Source of the DNA: Trachythela sp. YZ-2020
Taxonomy: Eukaryota; Cnidaria; Anthozoa; Malacalcyonacea; Clavulariidae
Length of the DNA: 64,000 nt
Assembly: GCA_016169945.1 (NCBI GenBank)
Contig: JADLSH010000388.1
Span: 7,576,501 to 7,640,500, forward strand
Direction: 5' to 3'
The position numbers were made by a program, and so were the translations under genes. The notes under the pieces are model-generated. The model ran no database searches, was not told the origin of the DNA, and worked only from the letters and a program-made list of their open reading frames with translations. Shown in pieces: positions 46,307 to 58,323 of this stretch. The stretch's first letter is position 1. Each line of letters begins with the position of its first letter.

Positions 46307-47313
46307 TTTGATGTGAAAATTAAGAAATATTAAAGGGAAATATAGAACGATTTACACTCCCGACGTGCCACGTTGAGATTAAGGGATTGGGTACTATTAC
46401 AACATCAATACTTCATGTTAGCAAAACGTAGTGGATCCTTTTGGTCAACAGCGAAAAACCCTGGGAACGAGATTGCGGGAGGATTTACAGTGGAGGAAAT
46501 TACATTTTCACTTTTATCAACCGTTTTTTCCGCCAGGAAATGGCAAAAGTGAATGTTTAATTATTTATTTGGTCATCAAAACCATCTATTTTCACAACAG
46601 GGAAAAAAAAGGAAATTGAGTTAGCTTTCGTTGCAAAACTTAGCACATACACTCGGAAATTATATCTTTTTGAAAAACAAAATACCTTTAATGAAGGTTT
46701 GTCCTTAATCTTAAACTCGTTTAATCGTTTTAAGTCGTCTATTGAATCCATAGGGCATAGGTAACCTTTTACGTTGGAATCTATTTCTTTTTGTAGCCGT
46801 TTTTGAAAATTTCGTTTACCAATTGGCAATTTAGTTTATAAACCTCTTAATACGTTCAGCTTTTATGATGAATCATTGCTAACCTCGATTATGGATTGTT
46901 TTATTATTTATATATAACACATAAACCAATTGGCCTTAAAAGAATATAATTGGTAGTTCTCCCAAAGAAAGGAGTCACGACCTTTACTCAAGACAGCGTT
47001 AACTCAATGTTTCAAGATCTATAAATTTCATATTTTGCCAATCATGAGATGACAACTGGACAATTGATAAGCTCTACTGTAAACATTGAGGACGCATTAG
47101 GGCAATCAAAGGCAAGAAAATAATACGCTTTCATCATTTATCTTGTTCTTGTTTGCTTAATTTGTTGACATAAAGCTCAGAGTATCTCTTTTCACCTCCC
47201 GACATCTGTTTTTATGGCATAAGAATAGCTCATTATCAAACACAGAGTGACAGAGTCTAAAACTTCAAAACTACATTGATAAATTGATTCAATTGTCTAC
47301 TCCATAGTTAGCA
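46307..47313. other. Divergent intergenic region, COPB2 and GPCR
   Basis: About 1 kb between two start codons on opposite strands. An exon-like minus-strand stretch at 46680-46829 (ending TTAAAG|GTATTT) has no ATG-linked context and is left unassigned. No repeats recognised. Confidence 0.4.
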
Positions 47314-50300
47314 ATGGAAACGACGAATCAAAGTATCTTAACGACTTTTAATCTTTCTTCAAACATGGAAACACAATCTAGAGGAACAGAGGAGGGTTTT
47401 AAAACGGGTTATGCATTAATTATAATCTCAGTCGTGATTGTTATTGGCAATTCTTTCGTTTTATTGACGGTCAAAAGTTTTGCAAGACGTTTGGTGGCTG
47501 ACATTTTTATCTCTTCTTTGGCAATGTTGGATATTATTCACACAATAACAAGTATTTTACTAGCTATAATATTCAAATGGACCTATATGCAACACAACAA
47601 GGAGTTCGGGATGTTGTGCAAAACTCAGGCATGGTTTACTGTCACAACACAGATTCACAGTGCGTTCATTGTTACTGTCATAAACTTGGAAAGATTAACA
47701 GCAGTTAGTCGCCCATTCTTTTACAAATCTTATGTGAACACACGCAGGGCTGTTAGAGCTCTTATTATATTACTGTTCGTTTCAATCTGTGTTTCTTCAC
47801 TTCCTTTAATCGCTTGGGGAAATTATGTATTACTGCCCAAAATGGCACTATGTCTCTTTCCTCACGATAGTGATTACGCCATTTTTATCGTTGTCATTGG
47901 TTACGCAGACTTGTTGGTCGTGTCCTATTGCTTTGTGGCCATAAAGATTTCCTTGAAGAAATTCATGGAAAGACAAGCTCGTTTTGAAGCCAGGAGAGGG
48001 GCAGTTGTTGATCTACAAGCACGGGGGGTTGCACCAAAGATGAACAAAACAGCATCCAAGTCTTTTATACAAAGTCAGCGCCTGCTGAAGGTTACAGCAA
48101 TGGTCAGTGGACTGTTTTATTTCAGTTGGTTACCATTAATGGTAAGTCGCCATTTTGCAATTTAGTTTGGTCGAAATTCGTTACTATAATTCCTTTAATG
48201 CTTCAATGAATTAAGTACTCCTGTTCAAACAGTATACCATGTTGTTTCCACATTATTTGAATTGATTCAACAGTCAGTAGCGTAGCCAGCCCGCCGATTT
48301 AGTCCCGCTGTGCAAATTTGTTCGTGTTCATTGACGGTGAAAACAATCAATTTCTAAAGAAATGAATAACGATAATGATTTGAAATTTGCATAGCGGGAC
48401 CAAATCGTCGGGCTGGGCCACTGTCAACAGTTTTCAACTAACAAACGGAAATAAAGTTTTCTTTTATCTAAATGCAGTTTAACGAAAGTGTGCCGTAAGA
48501 GTGTACTTTAAAATACTTTTTTGACAAAGTTTGACTGACTCGAGATAAAACCACTGCCCACTTTGTTCAAAAACTTTGATAAACTGGCTATACTATACTA
48601 TGTCTATAGTTGTTTTTCGAAACGCACCTTCACTCTATCAACAAAATTTCATTAACTGTAAATATATCGCAGACGGTTTCACACGTTAATGAATACTTTA
48701 CGACATATCATAGAAACCCTATGCTGCTACAAATATCATTTATATCAGAAAAACAAACAATTTAGATAGAACGTCAATGATTAAATTGTAGTTCGGCATT
48801 TCGCAACTTCCAAAGCAAAGAGGGGGATGTTTATTGTATCAATAACACTGACACGTAGCTTCTGAATTAGTTGTCTTAATAAATATACCTAATATATGTA
48901 TAGTTGCATGTACTACCAGCCTCGTACCCAGGCGCTTTAGAGGAAAAAAGAAAAAATCGCGCTAAGCTAATGCATAGAGATCAGTGGCTAAGCTGAGCGT
49001 AATCTCTATGAAGTAGCTTAGCGCAATTTTTCTCTTTTCCTCTAAAGCGCCTGGGTATGTACTACCGTAAACTTGCAACGTTCGATGTGGGACTAACATT
49101 AAATAAAAACTACTTTACGTATGCATGAGTTCTCTGTAGATTTCCATGACAATAAATATATATTTTTTGTATTGTGAAGAACATCACGTTAAATTATTTA
49201 GCAAAGCTTTCCTGATTCGTAAGCCCGGATCTTCATCAATATAGGCCTGGGTACGAGGCACTTACGTATGATTCACTTTATATAGGTCTCCATAACTCGA
49301 GCCCAGATCACTCACGACCATAATCACGTACTTAGTCTAATAGCAACGCTCCAGCCTCTGGCCAGTCCCCTTGCAAATCCTCTCATATATTTCTTCACTT
49401 GGGAAAGATATAAGAAGAGCTATATTAGAATTATGAAAAGATTAATGAGCTGTTTGGTGGCAAAATTCAACGATGCCACCATATTTAACAAAGGTAGGTT
49501 TGTGGAAAACCATGTTTTTACCATGATTATATATTGGGCAAAGCTTTTGTACCGTTAGCCGAGATCTTCAAATGTATTTTTAATACAGCGTTCCGTTTTT
49601 GGAACATCAATTTTTTACATCAATATCATGTAAATATTTCCTTTTTTTACAAATCTTTTAGGTTTAAGCTCAGCAATTCCTCGTTCTGCTCATGCAACTG
49701 AAAGTCAATTAAATGAAGTAAAAGACGAGGGTAATAAACCCGTCAAGAAACAAACTTACAGAGTAGATATTGATACTGAAAAGTCTCTTTTTGGGGAGTT
49801 AAATATTCAACCAATCACCAGTCATGAAATACCTGTGTTGATTCCGACGGTAGGCGGCAAACTACGAAGTTCCTCGTACGACAGCTCGATGACTTCGCGA
49901 TGTGTTACGAGTTCTTTAGATGGACGTCGTCAGGATACAGAGACAAAACGTCGATATACCTTCAGTGGGTTTTCAGAAAGTATCACTGTAGAAAAAGAAT
50001 TACTTTCAGGGGGAAAGGTGCAAGGTGAAGGGCGTACAAGACATAAGGTAATGATACAATAATAATAATCATAATACTATTATGAATATTAATATAATAT
50101 TTATATCCAGGATATCCAAAATAATTGCATGCTTTTTGAGCGGGATCCTGCATTAATTTTACAATTATTTATGATACTCGCACGGTACACTGAACAATAT
50201 TGTATATTTCGTTAGATATAAATTCAAGTGTGAAATATGCTTCTAACGAATAAGAAAGAATCCAGTGGCGTAGGAAATGGGAAGGGGCATAGGGGGCACA

Positions 50301-51551
50301 TGTCCCACCACGTCTTCTTCAAAGTGCCCTTTCCTCCAGCTAAAACAATGGGAAAAGTGGCTTTTTCTAATAGAAGAGGTGTCCTTAAGACAAAGTGCCC
50401 TCCAACTTGAAGTTGCTTTGTACGCCTATATGAATGAATCTAAAATTGTTTGACTATAGAGCAGGATAAACTAAAGATGAATACAGAAAGGCAGGCATAG
50501 CGCGCATGCACTTACAAAATGAACTTCAGCCTAATTTCAACCATGGACCTAGTAACAGTGAAATACAAGGGTATATTTTTGAGTATAAATATTTTAAATC
50601 GAATTAATGTCATTTTAACAGAACGAAGATGAAACGAAAAACTTTGAAGAAGTCTCAAGGAATGTGATAAGTAAAGGTAAATCACAGTACAGAAATTCGT
50701 CTAGCATTGGAAAATTAAATAAAAAATCTCGCAAAATAACCAAGCCTTGGTTATCACAAAAATTATCGTCTGAAAACCACCAAAAGATCGAGGAATGTTT
50801 TAAAATCAATTATGGTGAAAACATAGTAGATCATGATGAAGTTTCCGTGAAAGAGGCTATCCAACTGAAAAATTATGTGCCAGACAGCTCAGTTACCGGA
50901 AACGAAATCTCCGAACGCAATTATTCGGAGAATTTAGCAGATAAATGTCTCATAACACAGCGAATAGGCCAATACCTTACTAATGTCATCAACGATCGGG
51001 ATCTTCAAAAGTCCCAGAAAAGGTGCAACATTTCTGGAAAACAGCAGGAGTACACGAAAAAGAAGCGGGACTACTCAAGAAGAATTTCTCAGAACCTTTA
51101 TGAATATTCCACAAGTAAATATCAAGATAGAAAAAATCTTAGCCGACAAAGACATAGACGATTATATTCAAGAAATATAAATAAATATTCTCGAAAAAAT
51201 TACTGGGAGGAATTTGAAGATTTTCAAAAAAAGTTAGATGATGATGTTAGAAAATGTAACATATCAGAAGGAAATAATAAAGAAACTAAGAAAGTTGAAG
51301 ATCGTCTCCATGAAACGTCTGACAGGCGTGACATATGTGATGAAGTCAAAGGCGAAACGTCAGATAAATTCATCCTCAGAATTTTTCCAAAATCCCACGA
51401 ATATAGTCGCCATGGTAACAAAAGCCGAGAAAATCGTGACCGAGGATTTCAAAATAATTCTAAGAGAAGAAATAATTTCAGGAAACGCTTGGAACTGAAA
51501 AGACTTCCCTCATCGAAAAATACGGAAGCATCTATCTGGACCTACTTGTAG
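47314..51551 (+). CDS. Class A (rhodopsin-like) GPCR with a very long C-terminal tail
   Basis: Four exons: 47314-48141, 49286-49493, 49662-50047, 50622-51551 (stop), all GT-AG and in phase, 783 residues. N-glycosylation sites NQS and NLS precede TM1 (about 32-53, G45-N46). TM2 carries SSLAMLD (D73); Cys102 and Cys180 can form the TM3-ECL2 disulfide; the DRY position reads E126-R127 (NLERLTAVSRP); TM6 ends YFSWLPLM; TM7 has NPLIY at 307-311 in exon 2. The ligand cannot be assigned, and the family looks like one of the many orphan class A receptors of early-branching animals. Everything after about residue 314 is cytoplasmic tail. The start ATG is followed by a plausible short extracellular N-terminus with no signal peptide. 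Confidence 0.88.
48275..48423. mobile_element. hAT-like MITE in GPCR intron 1
   Basis: Ends CAGTAGCGTAGCCAGCCCG and CGGGCTGGGCCACTG, with inner arms GATTTAGTCCCGCTGTGCAA and TTGCATAGCGGGACCAAATC. Flanked by identical 8-bp TCAACAGT (48267-48274 and 48424-48431). Confidence 0.9.
48925..49057. mobile_element. MITE with TACCCAGGCGCTTTAGAGG inverted ends
   Basis: TIRs of about 23 bp at 48925 and ending at 49057. The middle also pairs (GCGCTAAGCTA / TAGCTTAGCGC). A longer left end (GCCTCGTACCCAGGC at 48919) is complementary to 49246-49260, so the element may be nested in, or be part of, a larger one. Confidence 0.75.
49199..49239 (-). ncRNA. Hammerhead-ribozyme-like motif, copy e
   Basis: On the minus strand TTGATGA, AGATCCGGGCTTACGAATCAG, GAAA, GCTTTGC, TA. 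Stem III (AGC/GCT) and the cleavage-site A are perfect, but the first core C is T. It lies in GPCR intron 1 just inside the 49246-49260 repeat end. Confidence 0.45.
49535..49572 (-). ncRNA. Hammerhead-ribozyme-like motif, degraded copy f
   Basis: On the minus strand CATTTGAAGATCTCGGCTAA, CGGTACAAAAGCTTTGCCCA. Same order of parts as copies a-e with a broken first core box. It lies in GPCR intron 2. Confidence 0.3.
49662..51551 (+). CDS. GPCR cytoplasmic tail exons (about 440 residues)
   Basis: Exons 3 and 4 add a hydrophilic tail of more than 430 residues. Exon 3 has a Ser/Thr-rich stretch (SSSYDSSMTSR, TSSLDGRR), plausible GRK or arrestin sites. Exon 4 is strongly basic and acidic (KKKRDYSRRISQN, KYSRKNYWEEFEDFQKKLDDD, RENRDRGFQ, SKRRNNFRKRLELKR) and may contain a short coiled coil near FEDFQKKLDDDVRK. 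No domain is recognised. The tail is longer than the receptor core, which is unusual for class A GPCRs. Confidence 0.75.
50263..50432. mobile_element. hAT-like MITE in GPCR intron 3
   Basis: Ends CAGTGGCGTAGG and TACGCCTATATG; flanks AAAGAATC and AATGAATC match at 7 of 8 positions. 170 bp, non-coding. Confidence 0.65.
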
Positions 51552-51857
51552 ACTTGATGGATCAATTTATGTCATTTAACATCATTCAAACACATGAGGC
51601 GTATTCAATCATATATTAATATTGTAGAAAATGTCTACATATATTATCATATTACTTTAAATTGGGCAGTTGAAACAGTGACATATTTATTAGACTATCT
51701 GCGTTGACGATATCACTGAAATTTTTTTCAAGATCCTTTATAATGGAGATAGTATATGGATCTTAGCAGGAAATATTATGGAAATCCAATTTCTATAGTA
51801 AATTCCATTTCCATATACTGGAAAAATTGTTTGAAATCCATTCTATGGAAATATAAT

Positions 51858-52273
51858 CAGTGGCGTACCCAGAACGTTTCCACTGGGGGTGCTCATGGCA
51901 AAATTTACCGACGACGCAGGGCAAAAAAAGGCGATGTTAGTTGCTAAGCCTCAACTAGAGCACAGCGTTATTAGTCTGCCTCGCAGCAAATTGCTATTGG
52001 AGGGAGGGACATAGGGGGGTCTGGGGGCATGCTCCCCCAGGAAAATCTTTCATTTTTGAAACCTCAGAAGTGCGTTTTCCGTGTTTCCTGAGAGGATTTT
52101 TAATAAACAGAGGTTTTTACACCTTAGAATTGACGATTTTTACCGTTTCTGAAATTTACCGACAAAGTTACTTTCAAATTCTACGTTTTAACCGACGAAG
52201 ATCAATTTACCGACAGTTTTCGTAAAAAATGGAGGGTGTCGCACCCCTCACACCCCCGCTCGGTACGCCCCTG
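51858..52273. mobile_element. hAT-like MITE 3' of the GPCR
   Basis: Ends CAGTGGCGTACCCAG and CGGTACGCCCCTG, flanked by identical 8-bp AATATAAT (51850-51857 and 52274-52281). Contains several AATTTACCGAC words. 416 bp, no transposase. Confidence 0.9.
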
Positions 52274-55200
52274 AATATAATATTTCCATATTATATTTCC
52301 ACACAGAGATTTCCACATTATATCCATATTATTTCCACAGTATATCCATAGTACAGTATGAAATACCAGTTAGTATATGGAATTAGTATCATTTCCATAC
52401 TATTAAATTGGCATTTTCATACTTTTTTGTAAACTATGAAACAAGAATCTTTGTCAAATACTAGAAAACTATTGGTATCAAGTTGACCTCAAACAAAATA
52501 ACCACTTATTTAGCAGACCATCAAAGGTAATTGTACTAATTGAGATGTCAAGTATGGAATATATAGAGGCATGATTTTCATAATATCACAAAGTCAAATA
52601 TTTAAATATAATCTCTCAACATTTTGACAAATATTTTAGCATTTGGGGCAAATATTATTGATTGCATGGCATAATATTTAACAAACCTATAATTGAATGT
52701 GTATTATAAATCAATTTGTGGACAATAATTCTGCATCACTGGTGTAGTGAAAGCAATTTAGCTCATTTCGGTGGGTATAAATCCCATAAAAGGCTTTACT
52801 ATAATGTAAGGAAATACTGAAAACTTTAGGTTGTGAAGAAATATTCAATGTATTTAAAGAAGTGAACGAGCTTCTGTTCATTTCTTGTTTACATTTAGTA
52901 GCACGTGGGTACATAAAAAAGGCAGGAATTCAATTTGCTTTGGCTGAACAAACACAAACAAAGAAAGTTACAGGTATTTAGTTTGTTTGTTTGGTTCTCA
53001 TAGCACTTTCCTGTGGAGCCGTTGTCCATACTAACATAAACTACACGATGCTTCATTGAAACCAATACATATAACCTGTGTTTGTTTTCAAAATAAACTT
53101 GATAAATAAAATAACTAAAATTTCATTAGTACATTACTGGTACCTGGTTTAACAAACTCATTGATTGTTTTCACACGATAGTTGTGAAATCGGCAAAACT
53201 GCGATAACGTGGTTTATAGCGTGGTGACTGCACTAAAAAAAGCATCATTGCCAGCGAACTATTCACTATTGTAGTTTATAATTCAATATTTCGTCAGAAT
53301 AGAGCACCAGTTAAGGTGATAATTTGTTTCTCGTGGGTTTAGAGGCTTTTCGTGGGATCTGCCATAATTCGTAGCGGCCTGTTATGTTAAACAATAACGA
53401 GTGGCCTTAATTAGCAGTTTTCAAGTGTATTAACACCACTATTGTCCAGAAAAACCGAATATAACTTGAAAAGTAATTGCTTTTACACTTCAGGTTCTTG
53501 TGCGACTATATTATACAAGATGTACATAATTGTGTACATTGTCATAAGTACCTAAAATATTAACGACATTTTAGCTTCCGATCTTTAAAACCTTTATTCA
53601 CTAATCACTATTATATAGAATTAGGACATGTAAAAGTGAATGCATTTCACAATTTCATACAACTTGTTGTAGATATAAAAGGCTAATTGTTAAAAAACGT
53701 GCGTTGACTTTCTCATTATTTCAAACAAATTACTGACAATTTCAGTCCAACCAAAGCTAGAGTTAAATATTTCTCGATTTTGAAGACTGCAGCTTTTGAA
53801 CTGATCAGAAACTGAAAGGCAAGTCACTCTGTACGAAGCGATTGAAACGGTCTAAATTTCATTACAAACTGAAAATGGAATTTAATCGTTGAAGATTCTT
53901 TTTCAACATGACAACAGTATAGTAATGAAACGATTACAGTGCGATGTGTAGCAAGACAAAAAAGATAAACGTTAAAACGTATTTGTTTTGATTTATGAAA
54001 GTATAATATCAGTTTATATAGAAATATGAATGAGTCTTGAATGGCGCAGTTGCATGTTATGAGTTTAAGTATAGTATATATATATCTTCTGCATTTGTCG
54101 GTCGTATATGTTAAACTGACCATGATCTATATATATAAGTTAGGATTTACAAAGCACAAGGTATGGTAATTAAAGTATTTTTTGTGTGTTTATTGCATTG
54201 TTTCGTTAGCCTGCGATTTAAATCACAACTTAACTTATTAAGTGTATATATACTTCCTCTATACTAGACTATAGCTATTGGTTATATATATAGTTACACC
54301 TGCCATTTATATATAGTCTTTAAAAGAACTCAATGACAATGATTTATATTTAGGTACACAACAAATGCAAAAATAAGTATTTTCAATATAGAATTTTGGC
54401 AATGAATATATATGTAATATGTATTCAAACAAATAAACAATTATATACTTTGAATAAAATTATTACACCATGCCCTGTATATGACCTCGTGACTTTGGTC
54501 TCTAAATGCCAAAGAAGTTTATAGAACTATTTAGCATATTCAACGACTGGCAAAAGGTTGACTAAAATAGCTTCTTCGCACTGACACCTATACGCTACAG
54601 GGCGTTAAAACTAAAAGGTAACTTAATTAACAAATATATCTATACCAGTAACTCAATATAACAACCTATAATTATAGGTTATATATACCACCAGTTAATC
54701 ACAGAGATCAATTCATATATACCACGTTTTTAGGCAATGACTATACGATAAGATAAGAATCTATACCGGTCTTATCTATATTGCGATTACAAAACTCTTA
54801 AATATCCCCAACCAAATAATTGAAATGTCTCTACACTCAAATTTAAGCTATAATTTAGAAGTCAGCCCCAGTCTCCAAAAGCAGAACGCGGCCATGGCTA
54901 ATTGCACTAGAAAGTACAAAAGACCAGACTATATATACGTCAAAACGTATTTAGGTAAAAACATATTTAGGTAAATCATGCATGTAGAAAACATGAGTCT
55001 TTGCATGAGTTAGGACATGCACATTTTGCATTTTTGGAAAAATGACCATTACAGCACATATATATATATACTTTTGCCTTCGTAATGTTGATTCATGTGC
55101 GTTTAGAATGCTATGGATTTAATTCCCAACATCTACTTAATATGTCATTCACATATAATTTTACTTTGTAAATCATGTAATGCATGGCTATAGAACCTGC

Positions 55201-58086
55201 AATTTGCAATTCTGATGATAATATCACCTGTGGCTGTGAATAGAAACGACTCTATCAAACACCTCAGGTTTTCTCGAGTATACTCCGGTTCTGTAGTAAC
55301 ACTGAAGCAATAAGGGATGGCTTTTACTGCCAGTAAATTACTGAATCTTTAGGAAGAAGGCTTTCTAATAAACTTCTTTCAAATTAACATTTTACTTAGT
55401 CATTTATTCAATGGATTAAAGACTGCATCATGTTTGCTCAATTCCTCAAACGAATGGTAAAACAATTATATATCTCCTCTTTTTATATAGTCCAAAGTTT
55501 TTACTTATTCTTTAGAAAATCTTATTTCATGAACACGTTTTAGACAAGACTACATATTCATAATTGTCATATAACATTTTCTAAGAATATTTTTGAAAGG
55601 CTCTCTAATGCACGTGTCCAGCTGTGCATTGCCAAAGATATTACTTATTAGTGCTGTAATTCTTTGTTCATGTTCTTTAAAAAAGGTCAGCATGCATTGC
55701 ATGCATACTCTGAAATAGTATATAAAAGAGATGGTAAATTAATATTTATCATATCATTTATACCGTTCAAATATATATTATATATACTATATATAGCTAG
55801 TCTTAAAATACTTTAGTTTGAATTATATTTTAAAAGCTACGCATTTTAGTCTTCGTTTTTTCGAGAGGCCCACATTGTCATTGGCTAAAAAGGTAATATT
55901 AGCTGGCTAAAACAGCTCACATTATTGAAGTCAATTAAATTAACAGTAATTGCCTATCCACTGTTCGTGCTTGCACGCTGGCGTTTTAAAAGCTTTATGG
56001 CGCTTCTCCAATTATAGTTGAATTAAGAACGTGCAATTTAATGCCAATAATGGATAATTTAAACTTCAAACTCAGCTAATATAATGAGTCTGTTGAATTA
56101 GTTTTATTCAAACGACAGTATATTATACCTTCGTATAATCGTTTTCGCTTTGCCTTTAGGCAAAGCTTGTTAGTCCGAAAATTTTAGCATGACGATTTCA
56201 ATTTCCTGCATGTGCATGCATGCAGTGTTACTCTTTAGTGGCAAAAAAACAGAACTGCATGGAAATTGTTTTCAAAATCTTTATTCTATGGAAATAGTAT
56301 GAATCCTAGTTGGAAAAAGTATGGAAATCTAATTTCCACACTAATAGGCTTTTCAATAGTTACTATAGCATAATAGTCTATAGTGTGGAGTTGTGGACAT
56401 ATACTATCCATGGTTTAGTGCATATGCAAATTATTTCTTTTTTCAGTGAAATGCATGCCAATCAAGTTGCTTAGATAAAAATAAAGTTTCCATTAAGCTT
56501 AAACAATATGCTAGTAAGTGAACCATGTTTAAATAATGTCTCGCCATTATTCTTGCTCATGTGACAAATTACCATTTTATGAAATTAGTCAAAGGGTCTT
56601 TGTTAAACTATAATCATATTGTAGTTAAATTTAAAGTGAGGTTCGCTTGAATTATTACGCTCAAGATGGCCACCTGAAACGTGACTGTGTTTACTTGAAG
56701 AGAGGTTTTGTTCAAGTTTATGTAGTGTTTCTAAAAGCATAAAGAATTTTTGTTTTTGATATATTGAATTCGAGCATGCGCAGTAATAACCGAAATATGA
56801 GCATGTAGTGAGTAAGTTTGGAGAGAGAAAATGATTACACAGCGAGCCTGCCTCGCAGGCTAATGTATATCCAAGTCCATTGCGCAAATATGACAAGTCT
56901 GCTTTATGCAAAAACAATAGAAGAAACATAGCCTACTTAACTCATTTAACTTGGGCTTATCTAACTGGGTTCGAATGAGGTCCAACATCCAAACTTTATC
57001 GGAAAAATAAAAGCTAAAGTAAAAAGTCTAGTATGTAAATAAGGAGTATTATTGATTATTTTTAGATAGTTAATGCAGTAACCATAACAATAAATTACCC
57101 CTTCCTGTTTTACATACCAAACATAACCTGCCTGCATGGCTAAGTTCAAGGCAAGTTAGCTGCATAATCAATAATTTCACAAAGTGGCCTCTTAATTAAG
57201 TCTTGGAGTGTTGTCGGGTGCTTGCATTTTTTTAAACCTCGCCGAAAAGGATAAAAACATAAGCTCTAAGTAATTGCCTGGCAAATTGCGACAAAAGCTA
57301 CTTTTGTGCAAGGTTTTAATGTTTTTATATAAACAAACCATTGTTAGGAAAACGGTTTATAAAACATTTTAAATATTTACGAGTTTTGCTTTAGACACCA
57401 GGCAAAGTTTACAAACATAACACAGTGTTAAAGCATGCCCATTTTTAGTCATTTAACAAAGGTTTTGAGGTTTCAAAGTTATAGTTGAAATATCGAAGAA
57501 ATAGCCTGAAGTCAAAATACATTTTTTCTCCTTGACGCACGACCATACCATTTCCGATTTGTGAGACAAATGCATTTCGAACGTTTGAACACAGCTGTTT
57601 GTTGAAAATTGATTAATATAATAGTCCAAACTATTTATTTGTTTTGGCTAAACGAAAAGCAAAGCTCTCAAAAGATCGACTTACATTTCACCTCTAGGGC
57701 AAATGAAAAAATTGACAAATTTAATTTAAGCTATTACCTTAAATTGGCGTTGACCCTTGAGTTGCTTAACGAAATAGCACTAAATTAGTGGGGCTATAAA
57801 ATTTTAAAAAATAAAGTTCATGTTCCCTGTTTGATATAAAAAATAGTAGTGTATGTTTTTAAACATAGTACATGTAAACAGCATAAGTTGATATCTACTA
57901 AAGAAACATAATATGGGATGTTGATATAAAAGAACAAGGCGTAGGCTTTTGTTGGTACAGTGGTAAGTGTATGTGCCTCAGTCAAGGGTGAGAAGAACGC
58001 TCCTATAATAGTTTTAACTCCACTATAAAACACCATAGATTTTCTCCTGTAGTCCTACTTCCGCCTATAGTAACACTGGAACATTA

Positions 58087-58323
58087 GGGCCATTTATACG
58101 GGGGGAAATAAGTCGCGACTTACATAAGACGCGTCTTATATAAGACGCGAACACACTCGTATAAATGGTCAATTGCAAATTCTAATAAGTCGTGACTTAT
58201 TGTGGAACAGCCTGAACTCCTGTTCTTATTTAAGTCGCGACTTATTAGAATTTGACCATTTATACGAGTGTGTTCGCGTCTTATGTAAGTCGCGACTTAT
58301 TTTCTCCCGTATATAAATGGCCC
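58087..58323. mobile_element. Palindromic MITE (GGGCCATTTATACG ends)
   Basis: Ends GGGCCATTTATACGGGGGGA and CCCGTATATAAATGGCCC. Several AAGTCGCGACTTA palindromes lie inside (58112, 58230, 58287), and the arms AACACACTCGTATAAATGGT / ACCATTTATACGAGTGTGTT pair. Flanked by TTA and TAA. Non-coding. Confidence 0.8.

Noticed and set aside
46557..46829. Minus-strand frame LPIGKRNFQKRLQKEIDSN... with a donor TTAAAG|GTATTT
   Set aside because: No upstream ATG or acceptor that joins it, and it lies in the COPB2/GPCR promoter region. It could be a relic exon; evidence too thin.
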